Shown: positions 47,277 through 59,238 of the stretch, piece by piece
Numbering within the stretch: position 1 is the stretch's first letter
Layout: the number at the start of each line of letters is the position of its first letter
Origin: Polytrichum commune
Lineage: Eukaryota > Streptophyta > Polytrichopsida > Polytrichales > Polytrichaceae
Direction: 5' to 3'
NCBI GenBank assembly: GCA_950295325.1
Contig: OX485804.1
Location: forward strand, 59,490,533 to 59,554,532
DNA: 64,000 nucleotides
Translations under genes and position numbers: made by a program
The notes under the pieces: generated by a model
What the model was told of the DNA's origin: nothing
The model's input: the letters and a program-made list of their open reading frames with translations, nothing else
Databases searched by the model: none

Positions 47277-47583
47277 CTACACTAAGTAGTCCTATGAGTG
47301 AGGGTGAAAATTAGCTCAGAAATAATTAAAGCGGGCCTCACTAATTTTGTAGTCAAGGTATAATTATTGTGGGTCCAAGACCCCGGGTCTTCCCCCAAGT
47401 CTTCTTGAAGATTTTCGACCAACATTTTAAATATTACTTCTAAGATTAAAGTAGCACAAAATAAAATAGTCACTCATATTAATTTTTAGGAAAACAATTA
47501 ATGTGGCCCATGCTATTTTTTGACAGAATATAGTGTGGGTTGGAAACTAATGTGGTCCAGAGCAATAGGACTGTTTAGTGTAG
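47277..47583. mobile_element. MITE, CTACACTAA-AGTCCTA family (copy 2)
   Basis: CTACACTAAGTAGTCCTATG at the left and caataggactgtttagtgtag at the right are inverses over about 19 bases. It is 307 bp, with interior ggccca/tgggcc blocks as at 35,571-36,130. It lies about 145 bp after the TTM stop codon. Confidence 0.7.
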
Positions 47584-50500
47584 TGGTCAATGTCGAGGAT
47601 TGGCTGTGAAATGCCATTCTATTGGCAGCCTCAATATACTGGAGGTTTAGGATTTAGGGTGCCTTCAACCACATTATGTGCAAGATGTTGTATATTTCTT
47701 CTGCATGGGAGTTCCCTTTGAGATGGTGTTTATCTCATAATGGTGTGCTAGAACTGGAGAAGAAACCAATATCCTTTTGGTCATCGTTGCATTGACATGT
47801 GGCACTTGCGGCGAACTTGAATCAACATGTAGATGGTTGTCCTTAGCAAGTTAAGAAAATTAGTTCCAAGTCGGCGACATGTAGGTGCTTGAATGGAAGG
47901 TGGTTGTGTGCTCCTGTAGGAAGAGATGAACCTTTTTCTTTACACTGGAGTGCAATCATAAGTTTGCACTTGAGCCGTGTGGCTAAGGGAATACACTGCT
48001 TGTTATGACGTGGATCCTTGTTTTCTTTTGGCACGGGAGAGTGGTACTAGTGGCTGATTAGTCAAGTTCAATCCCAAAAGGAACCCTCATGCACATTACC
48101 ATTTCAATGCTTGTTTGATGGAAGAATGAGAGGTACACTCTGGTGTTCATCGGCAATCAAGTTTCTACATTGATTATAGTTTTAAATCTGAGAGAAATGT
48201 TCCAATCCTTGACATATGTTTATTCGAAACTGTGGTTGTGGATATATTAGAGACCAACAGTTGATGGTTCTCCATCACTTTATGAATCTCAAATTGACTT
48301 ATTCAATTTAACAACTGCTTTAGAATCATTGAATTGAAAACTATCCTCCTCTACTAAATCTTAATAGAATATAATTGATGACATCATAATGAATTTCTTT
48401 TACAGTTAAAATTAGGTATCTATTATTGATTGTTTTTTCTTTGCAACTAAAAGGTTATCAGTATGAAAGTTTTGTTTGGAAATTTTAATGTGATGGAGAT
48501 CAATTATGGTTGGTTTAAAACTTTTCGAAGACCTATGGATACCTTTAGTCCAAAACTACATGATGATTGGATTGGTAACTGGTCACATCATATATAATCA
48601 ACCAACATCTGCATGACCATATGCAATATTTTCCTTGTCCACAATCACAAAAAGAGAATTCACTCATCTTATCTTTAGTGAGTTTGGTATACAAATAAAA
48701 TTAATTTATGTGTTGTTTGTCTCATTGATTTTGCCTTTGAATGGGGATTTGGAAGCCATGTGCTTTAAAAATTGAAACATATCTCAATTTGTTAAGGCAT
48801 TTTTAAGTTGGAATATTCCCAAACTTGTTGTGGGTAGAATGTAATATTACATGCTATTGAAGATTATGGGCGGTTTTCAATGTTTTGCGTAGGACTTTGG
48901 AATATGTTAAAAGAGGTTCCACAATGAGATTTTTTTCACAAAACCGTGCATGTAGTTGTTGATGTCCATGACGATGAGCAAGTGATGTATAAATATGTGA
49001 ATGCTCATTCTACAATGAATTGAATTGGGGCCAAGTTTATAATTTGTCACAAATTTGGTAGAACCACATTTGATTAATATGATTATTTTGGATTATTTTA
49101 TTGTAGCTCCACTATGCTTCACACTACTAGTGATGATGCAATTATTTAGCAACTACATTTGATTAGAATGATACAATTTTAAGCATGTTATGTGTTGCAA
49201 TCCATATGCATTAGGTTTAATTATGACATGTTAATTGGCAATAACATATATATTTAATGCAAGATTATTTGTTATGGGGACTAAGACAAGCATATGATTC
49301 TATACATCATGATATATGGTTGTAATAAATCAAAGATTTGATGATTTTAAGTGGGATTTCTGCATTGCCAATTGTTACAAGTATTATTAAAAATGATATA
49401 TGCTCTCAATTAATGAATAATCCTAGTAAAGTGATAAGAGACAACATGTATGACTAACTCACACTACAAAGAATACAAAAATGAACCATCCTATGAAAGA
49501 AGAATCCAAGTAGATTCAACTTTATATTGTAATCCAAACCCTTTCAAAATGCGACAACAATCTATTATAGACATTATTCAATTTCCATATGACTTAATTT
49601 CTTAGATTTTAGTTTGAAAAGAAAAAATACCTAACTACAATTTGTGACCATATTGATATATTTATGCGACACATGATGTCAATGAAGTTTAAAAAGGTAT
49701 AATAAGTCATACAAACTAATTTATGCACAAGTGCACAATCTACAATCAAATGATTCATTCTTAATATGGCTTTCGGATTGCTTCAAGTGTTGGATCAAAC
49801 ATTGTTGACATTGATGTAATGATTTGAATTATAATTTGAGCTTTAAATATGAAGATTAGCAAATATTGTATAAAAACTAAAGCTACATAATATTTACAAT
49901 TTTATTATTGGAAACCATTTATCTTGCATTGAAAATATTAGTTAGGAGCCATTTGAACTATTTTACGCCTATGCAGTTTCCACATGTCGTACCCGTGCAT
50001 GTGCACATGAAATACGCATTGGTAACCTTGGAAGACTAACATGATGCATGCATGGTTTTAGAAAGTTCTACAACCGTACATTGCCTCAATATACGTGTTT
50101 AAATAGTAGTATATTAAATTGTTTAGAATACTCACGTCTTTCTACATTTCAACATTGGGGGCCGTTAAACATCTTGTGCATGTATTGTGTGTGCAAGTTG
50201 TGAACACAAAAAGAAAATTTATATTATACAAAAGTTTAGTTGCTTCCAAATGTCGAGCAGTGTTAACCTCCTAGGAACACCCCCAAGCATCTGATAGAAA
50301 ACACTCTTTGGACATGTATATTATTACTCATCTATAAGTCCTAAGATGGGACATGCAAGCTATATAAACACAGATCGATTTACGAAACTCAAATCTTATT
50401 CCTTGTGTTTCACCCTCTACATGACCTTCTTTTAGGGATAACCCTAATAAGTATCCAAAGATCATAGAAGAGAACCTCACGTAAATGTTGCTAAAACCAA

Positions 50501-50780
50501 CACCCCGCCCAAGACTAACACTCTAGAATCTTGCATAATAAATGCATATTGATTCGGAGAATGACCACCACCTTGGCATGAGCCTCCGGTGTTGGTTTTG
50601 GATCATCTACTGCCAAACTTTGACTCCTTGTAACCTTTTCATACGGAATTCAAGTTGAACATACTTTAGTGCATTGAAATCCCCTACCAATTGCGAACAA
50701 GAATGGTTTAGACTTTTCCAACATAAATTAAAATACCTGTATGCTCAACGCTGAAAGTGACGGTTTTAGCACCATCTACC
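47584..50780. other. Gene-free AT-rich spacer between TTM and lipocalin
   Basis: 3.2 kb of strongly AT-rich DNA. I see no inverted-repeat ends, protein-like frames or RNA genes. The 3' untranslated region of the lipocalin gene should lie at its right end. Confidence 0.5.
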
Positions 50781-52610
50781 TCACTGATCAAAGTTACGGC
50801 CGCAGATGATGGGATCTTGGGAGGTCAAGACAAGCTTGTTTGCAGTCTCCAGATCGATGCCTTGGTCAGATACATAGTCCAGGAGGTCCTCCACTGTGTG
50901 AGTTCTGGGGAGCGTTGGGGTTCGAGATAAGATGAACAACCCCTGGCTGATTCCAGCATTTGTGTCTGCGCAGCTGTAGACAATTGCAACCTCGTAGCCA
51001 TTCTTGGCCTTCCCTTGTAAGTAAATGACACGATAGTCGCCTGCCGGAGCTCCAGGAAAGAAAGTGACTGCTAACCGGCCACGGCTGACCACAGATGCAT
51101 AGCCTATGATGAATGTGTCCGTGCCCGAACTTATGTTGTACCCCCCATTGCGGACTCGCACTTTTCCGGCGAGCTCACCATCTGGAATGACGGAGTACCG
51201 TGCAGTAACACATGCAAGGTCTTTCTCGGATCTCGCTTTGAATTGGGCTGTGCTCCCAATTTCATACCATGTTCCAGAGTACGCTTCGAGGTCAACTTCT
51301 GATGTTTTTGGATTGGGACAGGTTGAAGGGGCTGGAGCACGTGCACTGGCATCCTTCCAAAGAGAAACAGAAAACAGCAAAATATCAAAACTAGTTGGCG
51401 GACATAATGTGCACCCCCAAAAACCATAAGTTAAGCAAGCAGGCCTAATTTTGTTACTCATCTAAAACGGACATCTATATTTGAGTGTGATTAGGTGTGG
51501 ATCAAAGTATGGACACCAAAAAGGCATCACGTGTTTAAAAGAGATTGGACTACATGCTTATACTAAACTCAATAGCCAACATAATTGGAGGACTTATATG
51601 ATCGTTTAATAAGAAAGAGAATCTTCACTTTGATAAATAATGAGATATTCACATGAGCTCTGAAAATCTCGAGGAAAATGGCTGCAGGCATGAATTAGCT
51701 AATCATCTAACACTAATTGCGGGTTTCATATCCAACGCGAAGTGGGTGCAGAGCTAAATGCGTCCGTTTAAGGACCGCTCACCTCAGATGCAATGTTAGG
51801 GTTTCCTACTTGACCTAACTTCAATAGAGCTCAAAACTAGTGCTACAAATTCAAGAAGAATCACCACTTCCAAGTAGACCGTGGCTCATAGAACTGGACT
51901 ATGCGATAGAAGACTTGCTGTCCGATGCAGGACTACATAATTATCGAAAATCAAGATTGAATAATTAATGTGTCCCTTCCAGATTGCCAGACAAACACTC
52001 AAGTGCAGTTCGATTGTATTAATCTGGTTCAATTCTTGGGAAGAAGAATCAGAAAGCAATTAAAATTGAGTAACTCAGAGATCAAGATTTCCTTTAATGT
52101 GCCATCATTAGATTCTTCAAGTGCCAAGGGTGTCCTGAAGGAATATTTTTATCCTAGGCATAAGCCATTGAGAAACCGAATCACTCGTGTGAACTTTCGA
52201 GTGAGGTTCGGGTGGGGCATAAGGTTGGCATCATTCCTAAATATTGCTCGATCAAATAACGTATCGGATTGCAGCTGGTTGCGAGTCTTCGTTACAATGT
52301 CTCAATGTACCATTGCAACCCAGCGAAGTCCAAGTGGAGCTCACAGTGAGACTTGCGATTCGAACTCCAAGACGTGAGTAAATCTGATTCATAGAAGACG
52401 GAGAACAAGGAAAACCAACCAAATAACACCCGTATACCTTAATAGCTGGGCCAATGGCTCATAGCAGTCATAGAAAGAGATTGAAAGAAGAGATTGACTT
52501 ACAGAAGAGAGGATAGAAGCTCGCCGTGCCTGCGCTAGTTGTCCACAGAAAAGCACTGTGAGCAGCAACGCACCAAATATCACTGTAACGGGAGCTTTGG
52601 AGCCTGCCAT
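50781..52610 (-). CDS. Secreted lipocalin (ApoD/Blc-like), two exons
   Basis: Exon 1 (52,610-52,503, 36 codons) ends TCT|gtaagt. Exon 2 (51,353-50,781) follows a pyrimidine-rich tract and ...ggaag|GAT, phase 0, giving 226 aa. Residues 1-28 form a signal peptide (hydrophobic VTVIFGALLLTVLFC, likely cleaved near AQA), so the product is secreted or enters the endomembrane system. Lipocalin marks: the G-x-W motif at 63-65 in AYSGTWYEI, a YRVIYL strand near 143-148, and the conserved third region GLFILSRTP at 174-182. Four cysteines of the mature part (48, 84, 164, 220) are placed like the two disulfides of apolipoprotein D. Such eight-stranded barrels bind small hydrophobic ligands; plant relatives act in membrane and stress protection. 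The ligand here is unknown. The intron (51,354-52,502) contains a family-A repeat. Confidence 0.9.
51465..51720 (-). repeat. Family-A repeat in the lipocalin intron
   Basis: The inverse of 44,745-45,060: ttgagtgtgattaggtgtgg, aaaagagattggactacatg, ataattggaggacttatatg, agaatcttcac and acatgagctct occur in the reverse order. Confidence 0.6.
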
Positions 52611-52641
52611 TTTGAAATACTTTCAATTGCAATCCAGAGCT

Positions 52642-52657
52642 TGCAGTACGTACTGCA
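52642..52657. promoter_or_regulatory. Perfect 16-bp palindrome TGCAGTACGTACTGCA
   Basis: It sits 32-47 bp upstream of the lipocalin ATG, in the leader or core promoter. It contains two GTAC cores, the core bound by plant SBP/SPL transcription factors (including the copper regulator SPL7). Regulation by such a factor is a guess from the motif alone. A TATA-like agatatatct lies about 62-71 bp upstream of the ATG. Confidence 0.35.
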
Positions 52658-52699
52658 CCAGCAATACAAGAAGATATATCTAACAACACTTCCTACAGG

Positions 52700-53464
52700 A
52701 TGCTGGCTTCAAGTAATAATAGGGTTTGCTATAAATGTTAGTACAGGTGACAAGTCAGCCGTTGCGCGTAACCTTTGAGAACGATTCTTATCTATAGCTG
52801 TGGCTGCATGCACTTTAGGCAGCTGGCTTGACAAGAGTCTGACATCCTCGGAAAATGTAAGGTACTTTTCCCATCCAAAAGCCTTCACACTTGGATGTTA
52901 GCGGCGTAATTGAGACTGCATGGAAGAAGTCACTGGCTTCTGTCGGTGTGCATTGTAGTTGATTTTCTACATTGTACCAGAACAACTTCTATTGGCCAGA
53001 ACCCGCCTGCTTACCATACGGACTCGATGATATCGCGACAGAGTTATTCAATAGTCATTTCAATTTCACAGAAGGGATTGTAGCTAGAGAGGGAGGTGAA
53101 AACTGCAGATAAGTTATGTCACAAGCACTTCTTCACCAATCGGAGTAAATTAGAAAACTGCACAGAACCTGCTCACTCATCACCAACTTACCAGGTCAAA
53201 GGTGCTGATAACTTTTTCTCATCACCTGTGGCAAAATGTCTTTGGTTTGCACTTTCGACCACGTGTAGTTGTTTGAGCCATTGAAGTCTAGCAAGCAAGA
53301 ATTGGAGGCAGGCTTTCCACCTCCTTATCGCTAAGAGCATCATCGTGTCGATATCCTAGAGGTAACTCTGTTTAAAGTTGCTGACTCGGTCATCATCAAT
53401 TAGTATATTCATGTTAGGATTTTAATTTCATTTTCTGGAATTCGATTACAAGTAAGAAGTTCAT
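52700..53464. other. Upstream region of the lipocalin gene
   Basis: It has moderate GC content and no coding frame of note. It probably holds the promoter; no further motif can be supported. Confidence 0.4.
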
Positions 53465-54212
53465 GTCAGAGTTTCGATCAGGCTTTGCTGAGAAGCTCTT
53501 ACGTACTCCAGCGTGGAACAAATCCTTGTAACGTACCAGAAACAGGGAGACCTAAACGACTGTGTCACGGTATCCTGCAACTCCGAAGAAAGATTTGGCT
53601 ATCACAATACAAAATATTTAACAGCAAGAAACAATTGCTTGTTACATAGACGAGAAAATGCAGTGTTGTGCAATGTTGTGCAAGTTAAAAATCTGGTGTC
53701 AGAGTTTGGATCGGGCTTTGCTAAGCAGCTGCTACGGACTCCGGCGTGAAACAAATGAATGTAATGTACCAGAAATAGGGAGACCTAGATGACTGTGTGT
53801 CACGGTATCCTGCAACTCAACATCTAACAGTGGGAAACAATTTAGAAATACCCGAGGGAATGCAGTGTTGTGCAATGTTGTGCAAGTAAGAAATCTGGTG
53901 TCAGAGTTTCGATCGGGCTTTCCTGGGAAGCTACTACGTATTCCGGCCAGAAAGAAGATGCATGTAATGTACCCAGAAACAGGGAGACCTGAACTACTGT
54001 GTCACGGTGTCCTGCAATCCGAAGAAAGACTCGGCTATCACGAGACAGAACATCTAACAACAGGAAAAAAATTCTTTTCATTCTCTAGACATAGATAAGG
54101 AAATGCAATGTTGGGGAAAAATGAAGTTCATGTTGGAGTTTCGATCGGGCTTTGCTCAGAAGCTACTACGCAATCGGCGTGAAACAGATGCATGTAATGT
54201 ACCACTCACAGC
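53465..54212 (+). repeat. Tandem repeat, 3.3 units of ~200-233 bp
   Basis: Unit starts (gtcagagtttcgatcggg type) lie at 53,465, 53,698, 53,900 and 54,132, giving spacings of 233, 202 and 232 bp; the last unit is partial. Each unit repeats, in order, gctttgct-agaagct, ctacg-actccggcg, tgtaatgtaccagaaa, agggagacct, gtgtcacggtatcctgcaa and gcaatgttgtgcaa. The units are diverged by substitutions and a deletion in unit 2. No frame is conserved between them. It lies 0.9-1.6 kb upstream of the lipocalin start. Confidence 0.85.
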
Positions 54213-54379
54213 AATTCATGGTTGTATAATAAAATTGATTCTGTCTTCCTAGTTTTAAACATATGATACTATGGGCTCAAAAAAGCTTGGGTCATGAAGA
54301 ATCACATATACCAAAATCATCAAGATATGTCACAATTATAGCATGCCATGATAAAAGGTTTAAAAGGTGCAGCTTGGAC

Positions 54380-54605
54380 TTGTGCTATCCCCACCCATTG
54401 CACCCGTGCACATCCCGGGTCTCCCCAACTCATGCATAAGCCCATGCAATCCTATGCACGTCCCAACCTACTGCACCTGTGCATATGCATTAATATCCCA
54501 GACCACCCCAATCCCCTAAACCTATGCAACCATATGTCCATGCCCATGCCCATGCGTACATGCCACATGCATGTATTGCCATGCCCATGCCCTTAAACAC
54601 CCCAT
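54380..54605. repeat. Low-complexity CCATGC/CCCATG repeat
   Basis: Short C-rich units such as catgcccatgcccatgc and cctatgcacgtccc recur irregularly. The frames through it give only low-complexity peptides. Confidence 0.7.
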
Positions 54606-54839
54606 GGCCACGCCCTCCCATGCCATGGTTGTCACCTCCTTTGGGTTTCTCCCACCATACCCACCTATTGCACTGTTCCCCCCCCCTTTTCCACCTTGCT
54701 TTCCACTTGTGATCTTTGTAAGAAGCTTAAGCCATTCATGATTGATATTGTTGCTTACAAATTGTATTCTAATTATTAAGGACTTATTATGCCATAATAT
54801 ACATGTTTTGTAAACACATAGTATGAGATTTGTGTGTTC

Positions 54840-55310
54840 TAGTGTATCAAGAGGAATAGAAATGGGTGACAAAATGTGTTACTTTGTAGGCAAAGTATTG
54901 GTGTGTGATACGTCCAAGAAGCCTATGTCATTCTTGATCAACATTGTTGGCTCCTTATTATATTTCCACTTATTAATTATCAATATCCACAATTTACAAT
55001 ACAAGAAAAATGGGGTTACATGAATGTCTCCCAAATGATAAGCGACATGGGAGGCGTCTCGCAAAGTATCAATTTTGGGTTGTTTAGGTTAACAACACCA
55101 ATAATGGCATTTAGTGACACACTTCCGATGATAACTCTTGTCAATTGGGAGGTGTTATGTGGCCCCTGGCCCCTTTTTCCTAGGCAATTTTGTGTCATAG
55201 TGTTAAGAGGAATGGAAATGAGTGACAAAATCTCATAAGTTGCAGGCATTGAATGTTGGTGTATAAGCCATCCAAGAAAGCTTGAGTCCTTCCTAATGGA
55301 CATTTGATAA
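54840..55310 (+). repeat. Diverged duplication, ~355 bp apart
   Basis: Two passages (about 54,840-54,945 and about 55,195-55,300) share agaggaatagaaatgggtga, caaaat, ttgtaggca, ttggtgt, tccaagaa and cattcttgatc-aacatt in the same order. Both small frames through them are broken. Confidence 0.55.
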
Positions 55311-56534
55311 TTGCATTCCATCTCCAAACCCGTTGAATTTGACCAGGGTGGTATGAATGCGTACTATAAGATAATAAATAAATAAATTACACTCTCTATA
55401 GCAAACCTTATCCTTACCAAAAAAATTGAAATCTAGAGGGGGAAAACTCGGTTCCTCAGTGCATACACATTATTGATTTAGTTAGGTGCTATTTGCTAAT
55501 CAATATGATTGTGTCTTCCTTCTAATTCATTGCTCCATGTCTAGGAGTTGGTGCACTGCCACAATCTGGTAAGACAAGTGCCATTGACTCAAGCGTTTGC
55601 ATAGTGGATGATTTTTTAAACTTTTGGGAGACTTTTGACAATAAGATCAACGCCTTTCCAATGTATCACTTTCAAGTGCCTTTGGAGAAAGAAAACAAAG
55701 AAAAACTAGGTTGGCTTTTCATTGTATGTGCACTATATTTCATTATCTCAATAAAACTTAGGTTGGCTTCCCATAGTATGTGCACTATATTTCATGTTCT
55801 TAATAATTTCATATCTTACTGTACAAATGTGTTGCATATCCATCAAATAAACATTCAAGAACCTCAATGAGTTAATACTCATCTAACTATAAATTGTACT
55901 TTCCCTCTTAATGGGAACTTGTGAATTACCACAAAAATATTTGATTTAATGTACCAAGCATGTGTCACATCATATAATTGACAAATATTTATAGATTGCT
56001 TGCTCCTTGGAAAATTAAAGTAAGGATTTTGAGATTATTTTGATTCAAGTCATGGTAAGTACATAAATCTACTTTTGGGAAACCTTGAGCTTTTCAAGTT
56101 GTGCTTAAAACTATGTTTAACTTTGATATGTAGTTAAAATTGAATAGTGTGTGTAGCCAAACCAACAACACCACCATTGTTCCTTTGAAGTTGTTTTTGG
56201 GTTCACACAACTTGAGGTGAATTATTATATTCCAAGCATGTGATAATGGGAGAACCTATGTATGTTTGGAAGTGGTTCACTCTTGTAATATTTTCCAAAC
56301 ATAGATTGGTATCAACTTTGCACACCAATTTTTTTGGCTCAACAAATTGCAGATTAAATGATTTTATCATTAGGAATGGCACAAATTTATGATCCACAAT
56401 CCTTGAACCCACAATTGTTTTGAAGAGTTCACCGCCTTTAGATTTGTCTCACCTATACTTGATTGTCAACCTCCTTAGTGAAGTACTGTCAAGGGATTCG
56501 AATTCCACCTTAATTTATCAAAGTCATTAAAGTG
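55311..56534. other. Gene-free spacer downstream of the GT29 gene
   Basis: AT-rich; the right part should contain the 3' untranslated region of the GT29 gene. The frame at 55,604-55,870 has no recognisable domain. Confidence 0.45.
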
Positions 56535-58117
56535 TCAAGTATAGACACGTACGTAAGGTAGGGTAATGCCTGCATGTGAGAGGAATCGAGGTATGGAAGC
56601 CTTTGAGTTCCTTGACAATTCTTTGTAAAACATAAATTCAGCAGAAAGGTCAACCTTTGGAGCAACCATTGGCCATGCTCCTTTTTGCGAGTAAATAAGC
56701 TTGGGAGATGACAACTTTTGCCTTGTTGATGAAAAATAGTCCTTGGTTGCAACATAATTCTCCAAATCCGGGGTTAAAGAAGGGTCTGCAAAACCAAAGA
56801 CATCCACTCGTTTGCACATGCCCAAGGCCAAAACAAGTGCTTGGAGGCCTATTGAAGACTTCACCGCTTTTTTGTAAATTCCTTTGGCTCCCTTTGAAGT
56901 GATAGACTTCTTTGTAACATACCACTTTGCAATTCGTTTACAAAGCCGATTGAATTGTACATGAGTGGCAAAGAGGGGGAAGACATGTGAGTATTTGCAT
57001 ACGGCAACATCCATATAATGCTCAGGAACCAAAACAGAGGTCACAGTAGGCACAGACCATTGGTAGGGTTGGCAACCACAAGTTTGGCTTCTTTCTGCAC
57101 ATTCATGAAGGACCTCCTCTCCAATGAAGGCTAGGGTGGTCTTTTGACCCACAAATGTCTCAAAGTGGTGAGTGTCTGCAAAGTCAATACGGATAACCAT
57201 CTCATGTGTGTCGATGAAGGCACCATAAGATCGATTGAGCAGTGTAGCACTATTTCCCACCACTGCACATGACTCATACAAGGAGTCCAATTTTGACTTT
57301 GGAGCAATAAAATTGGATGCATGCAACCTAAGAAATTCGTCGATTGGTTTTTTCATTGGCTTTACCAGGTCTTTCATTATGTTTGTGAAAAATGTATCGT
57401 GTTGTTGATAAACTTCTTTTAACAACATGTGAAATGTCTCCCAATTAGGTATGTTGTTAATCGAGTTGAAAGGTGACGGCAATGTTGCAAGTTCCAATTT
57501 GGCTCTCTCACACTGCACATGATTTTCAAGGCGTCCTCGATTGTCTTGAGCACATAACTCTGGCAAATTGCTTGGTCTAGAACTTTGTTGAATGAGGGAC
57601 TTTAATTTTTTGCATGTTTGAGGTTCTGAACCAATAATAGAGAGAGTGTAAAGCTTCCCATGCAATTTTCCATGCACACCACTTGCCTGCTATTTCAAAT
57701 TATAACACAAATTAATAAAACAAAATGCTCATGATATGATTGTCAAACAAAACTCAAAGTAATTATAGATGTAGTTTTGAAATGTACACGTTATGTTCAA
57801 TCAATGAATGGGGTGGTGTTTTCAATTACCTCTTTCCACCTTAAGAACCACGAGTTGTTAGGAGAAGTTCCACCATAAGCCCAAGGCACAAATTGGGTGG
57901 CTCCCCAATAAGCACATAGCATCAACATCAAAATATAGGCGATTGCAAATTTGGGCGATGAAAAACTCAATTTCTTGCACTTGATATTCAACATGCTCAA
58001 TTGGTAACAACCCATCATTCTTCTATTAGGTTGAATTGCTTTTGGTGTTAATTCTTGACCTCTTGGAATAGGAATATTCATGGCCTTGTTAACTTGCATA
58101 GAATTTGCAAAATGCAT
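56535..58117 (-). CDS. GT29 sialyltransferase-like protein (SIA1/MGP2-like), Golgi type II
   Basis: Exon 1 (58,117-57,830, 96 codons) ends GAG|gtaatt; exon 2 (57,686-56,535) follows ...agcag|GCAAGT in phase 0; the intron is 143 bp. The product is 479 aa, close to the roughly 474 aa of Arabidopsis SIA1. A short basic N-terminus is followed by one membrane segment at about 57-74 (FAIAYILMLMLCAYWGA), the type II layout of Golgi glycosyltransferases. The sialyl motif L is at about 236-268 (CAVVGNSATL...YGAFIDTHEMVIRIDFA) and motif S at about 372-395 (SSIGLQALVLALGMCKRVDV, then FGF). The first-motif Cys and the motif-S partner region are present. Plants lack ordinary sialic acid. Plant GT29 proteins are linked to pollen-tube growth and proposed to act on Kdo or Dha of pectin rhamnogalacturonan II, so the donor here is unknown. 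The first ATG was chosen; M13 is an alternative. Confidence 0.88.
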
Positions 58118-58737
58118 GGATGTCTCAATTGAAACTTCACAATTTTATCGCAATAATTCTATTATTGTGCAAAACATGCATGCAAACTGTCCAGGGGGAA
58201 TTCACATAACCACCTCACAAAGATTGATGGGAGTTCATGCGAGTGCAAGTATGCCACCAATAAAGATAAACCCTCGCAACATTGCAAATGAGAATACCAT
58301 ACAATATGCACTAGAATTTGACCATCCTCCACAAAAACTCTTTCACATGGAATTTGTTTTTGGTTATAGAGAATTGTGTGAATTGACATTCAGGTTTTCT
58401 TATGGATTGCAAAACACTTTCTTTTTATTAGTTATAATGTAGTACTCACATAATGCTATCTTATAGCTTTTAGTGTGAGACATTTTAAGGACTTTCAACA
58501 ACTCACTTGGTGACACAATTAACTTTTAGAGAGGAATGTAACATATAGAGCTTATTGCTTCATTTTCACTAATTTGTTATCCTTGGAATTTCTTAAGTGA
58601 CATTCTTCATTCTTACATTGGATAAGACCCACTCAAATTGCATGTGGAATAATTGTGAGCATCTTAGAGTATATCATAACAACAAATTTTGTGTCAACAA
58701 CAATTCCACTTGGAGATCTCTCTGTCTCTCTCGATTA
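58118..58737. other. Upstream region of the GT29 gene
   Basis: It probably contains the promoter and 5' leader. The plus-strand frame at 58,080-58,442 overlaps the antisense of exon 1 and has no domain. No specific motif can be supported. Confidence 0.4.
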
Positions 58738-59235
58738 GGGCCACTTCACACACGAGACTGAGAGCCCGTGACCATTGCGCTTCACACATTCCCATTGGTG
58801 GAAAAGGCGGAGCTGGCCCAAGTTCGCTTCACATTACGCTTGAGGGACCAACGGAGTATGTAAATGCAACATGGATGTAAAGTCTACATGGATTCTTACA
58901 TGGCATCAAATGGATCATGTTTCATGGTCACTTGGACTATTTTCAAAAACCATCTCTTGAAGGTAGGCCTAACACAAAACCGGGAGACCATGGCACTCCG
59001 AGTGCTCACAACCGTTGATTTATTCTATCTTATCATGTATGAAGACCTGCATGAATAGAAATTCATTGAAATAGCATTTGATCGAGGGCCTGGTCACACA
59101 TGGCTTCACACTACACTTGAGGGTCCGTGACCACACTACATGATTTTGGAGGTGTGTTGGGACGGCCTTTGGACACATTCTTTTGGGCTCTCACAATTTC
59201 ATGGTCACGGCTCTTGGCTTGTGTGTGAAGTGGCC
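58738..59235 (+). mobile_element. Harbinger-like MITE, family H1 (copy D)
   Basis: It starts GGGCCACTTCACACACGAGA and ends tgtgtgaagtggccc, flanked by TTA at 58,735-58,737 and 59,236-59,238. It is 498 bp. It has the best preserved ends of the family and is probably among the youngest. It lies 620 bp upstream of the GT29 start. Confidence 0.88.
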
Positions 59236-59238
59236 CTT

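Noticed and set aside
51106-51429. Plus-strand frame of 107 codons
   Set aside because: Antisense of lipocalin exon 2.
52389-52502. Extension of lipocalin exon 1 beyond TCT|gtaagt
   Set aside because: Reading through gives a non-conserved tail, whereas the consensus donor and phase-0 acceptor at 51,353 join the signal peptide to a complete lipocalin.
53465-54212. CRISPR-like array
   Set aside because: Units are long, contiguous and diverged, with no short conserved repeat separated by unique spacers, and the context is a eukaryotic nuclear genome.
50781-58117. Lipocalin and GT29 genes as a functional cluster
   Set aside because: They share orientation only, are separated by about 4 kb of repeats, and have no known pathway in common.
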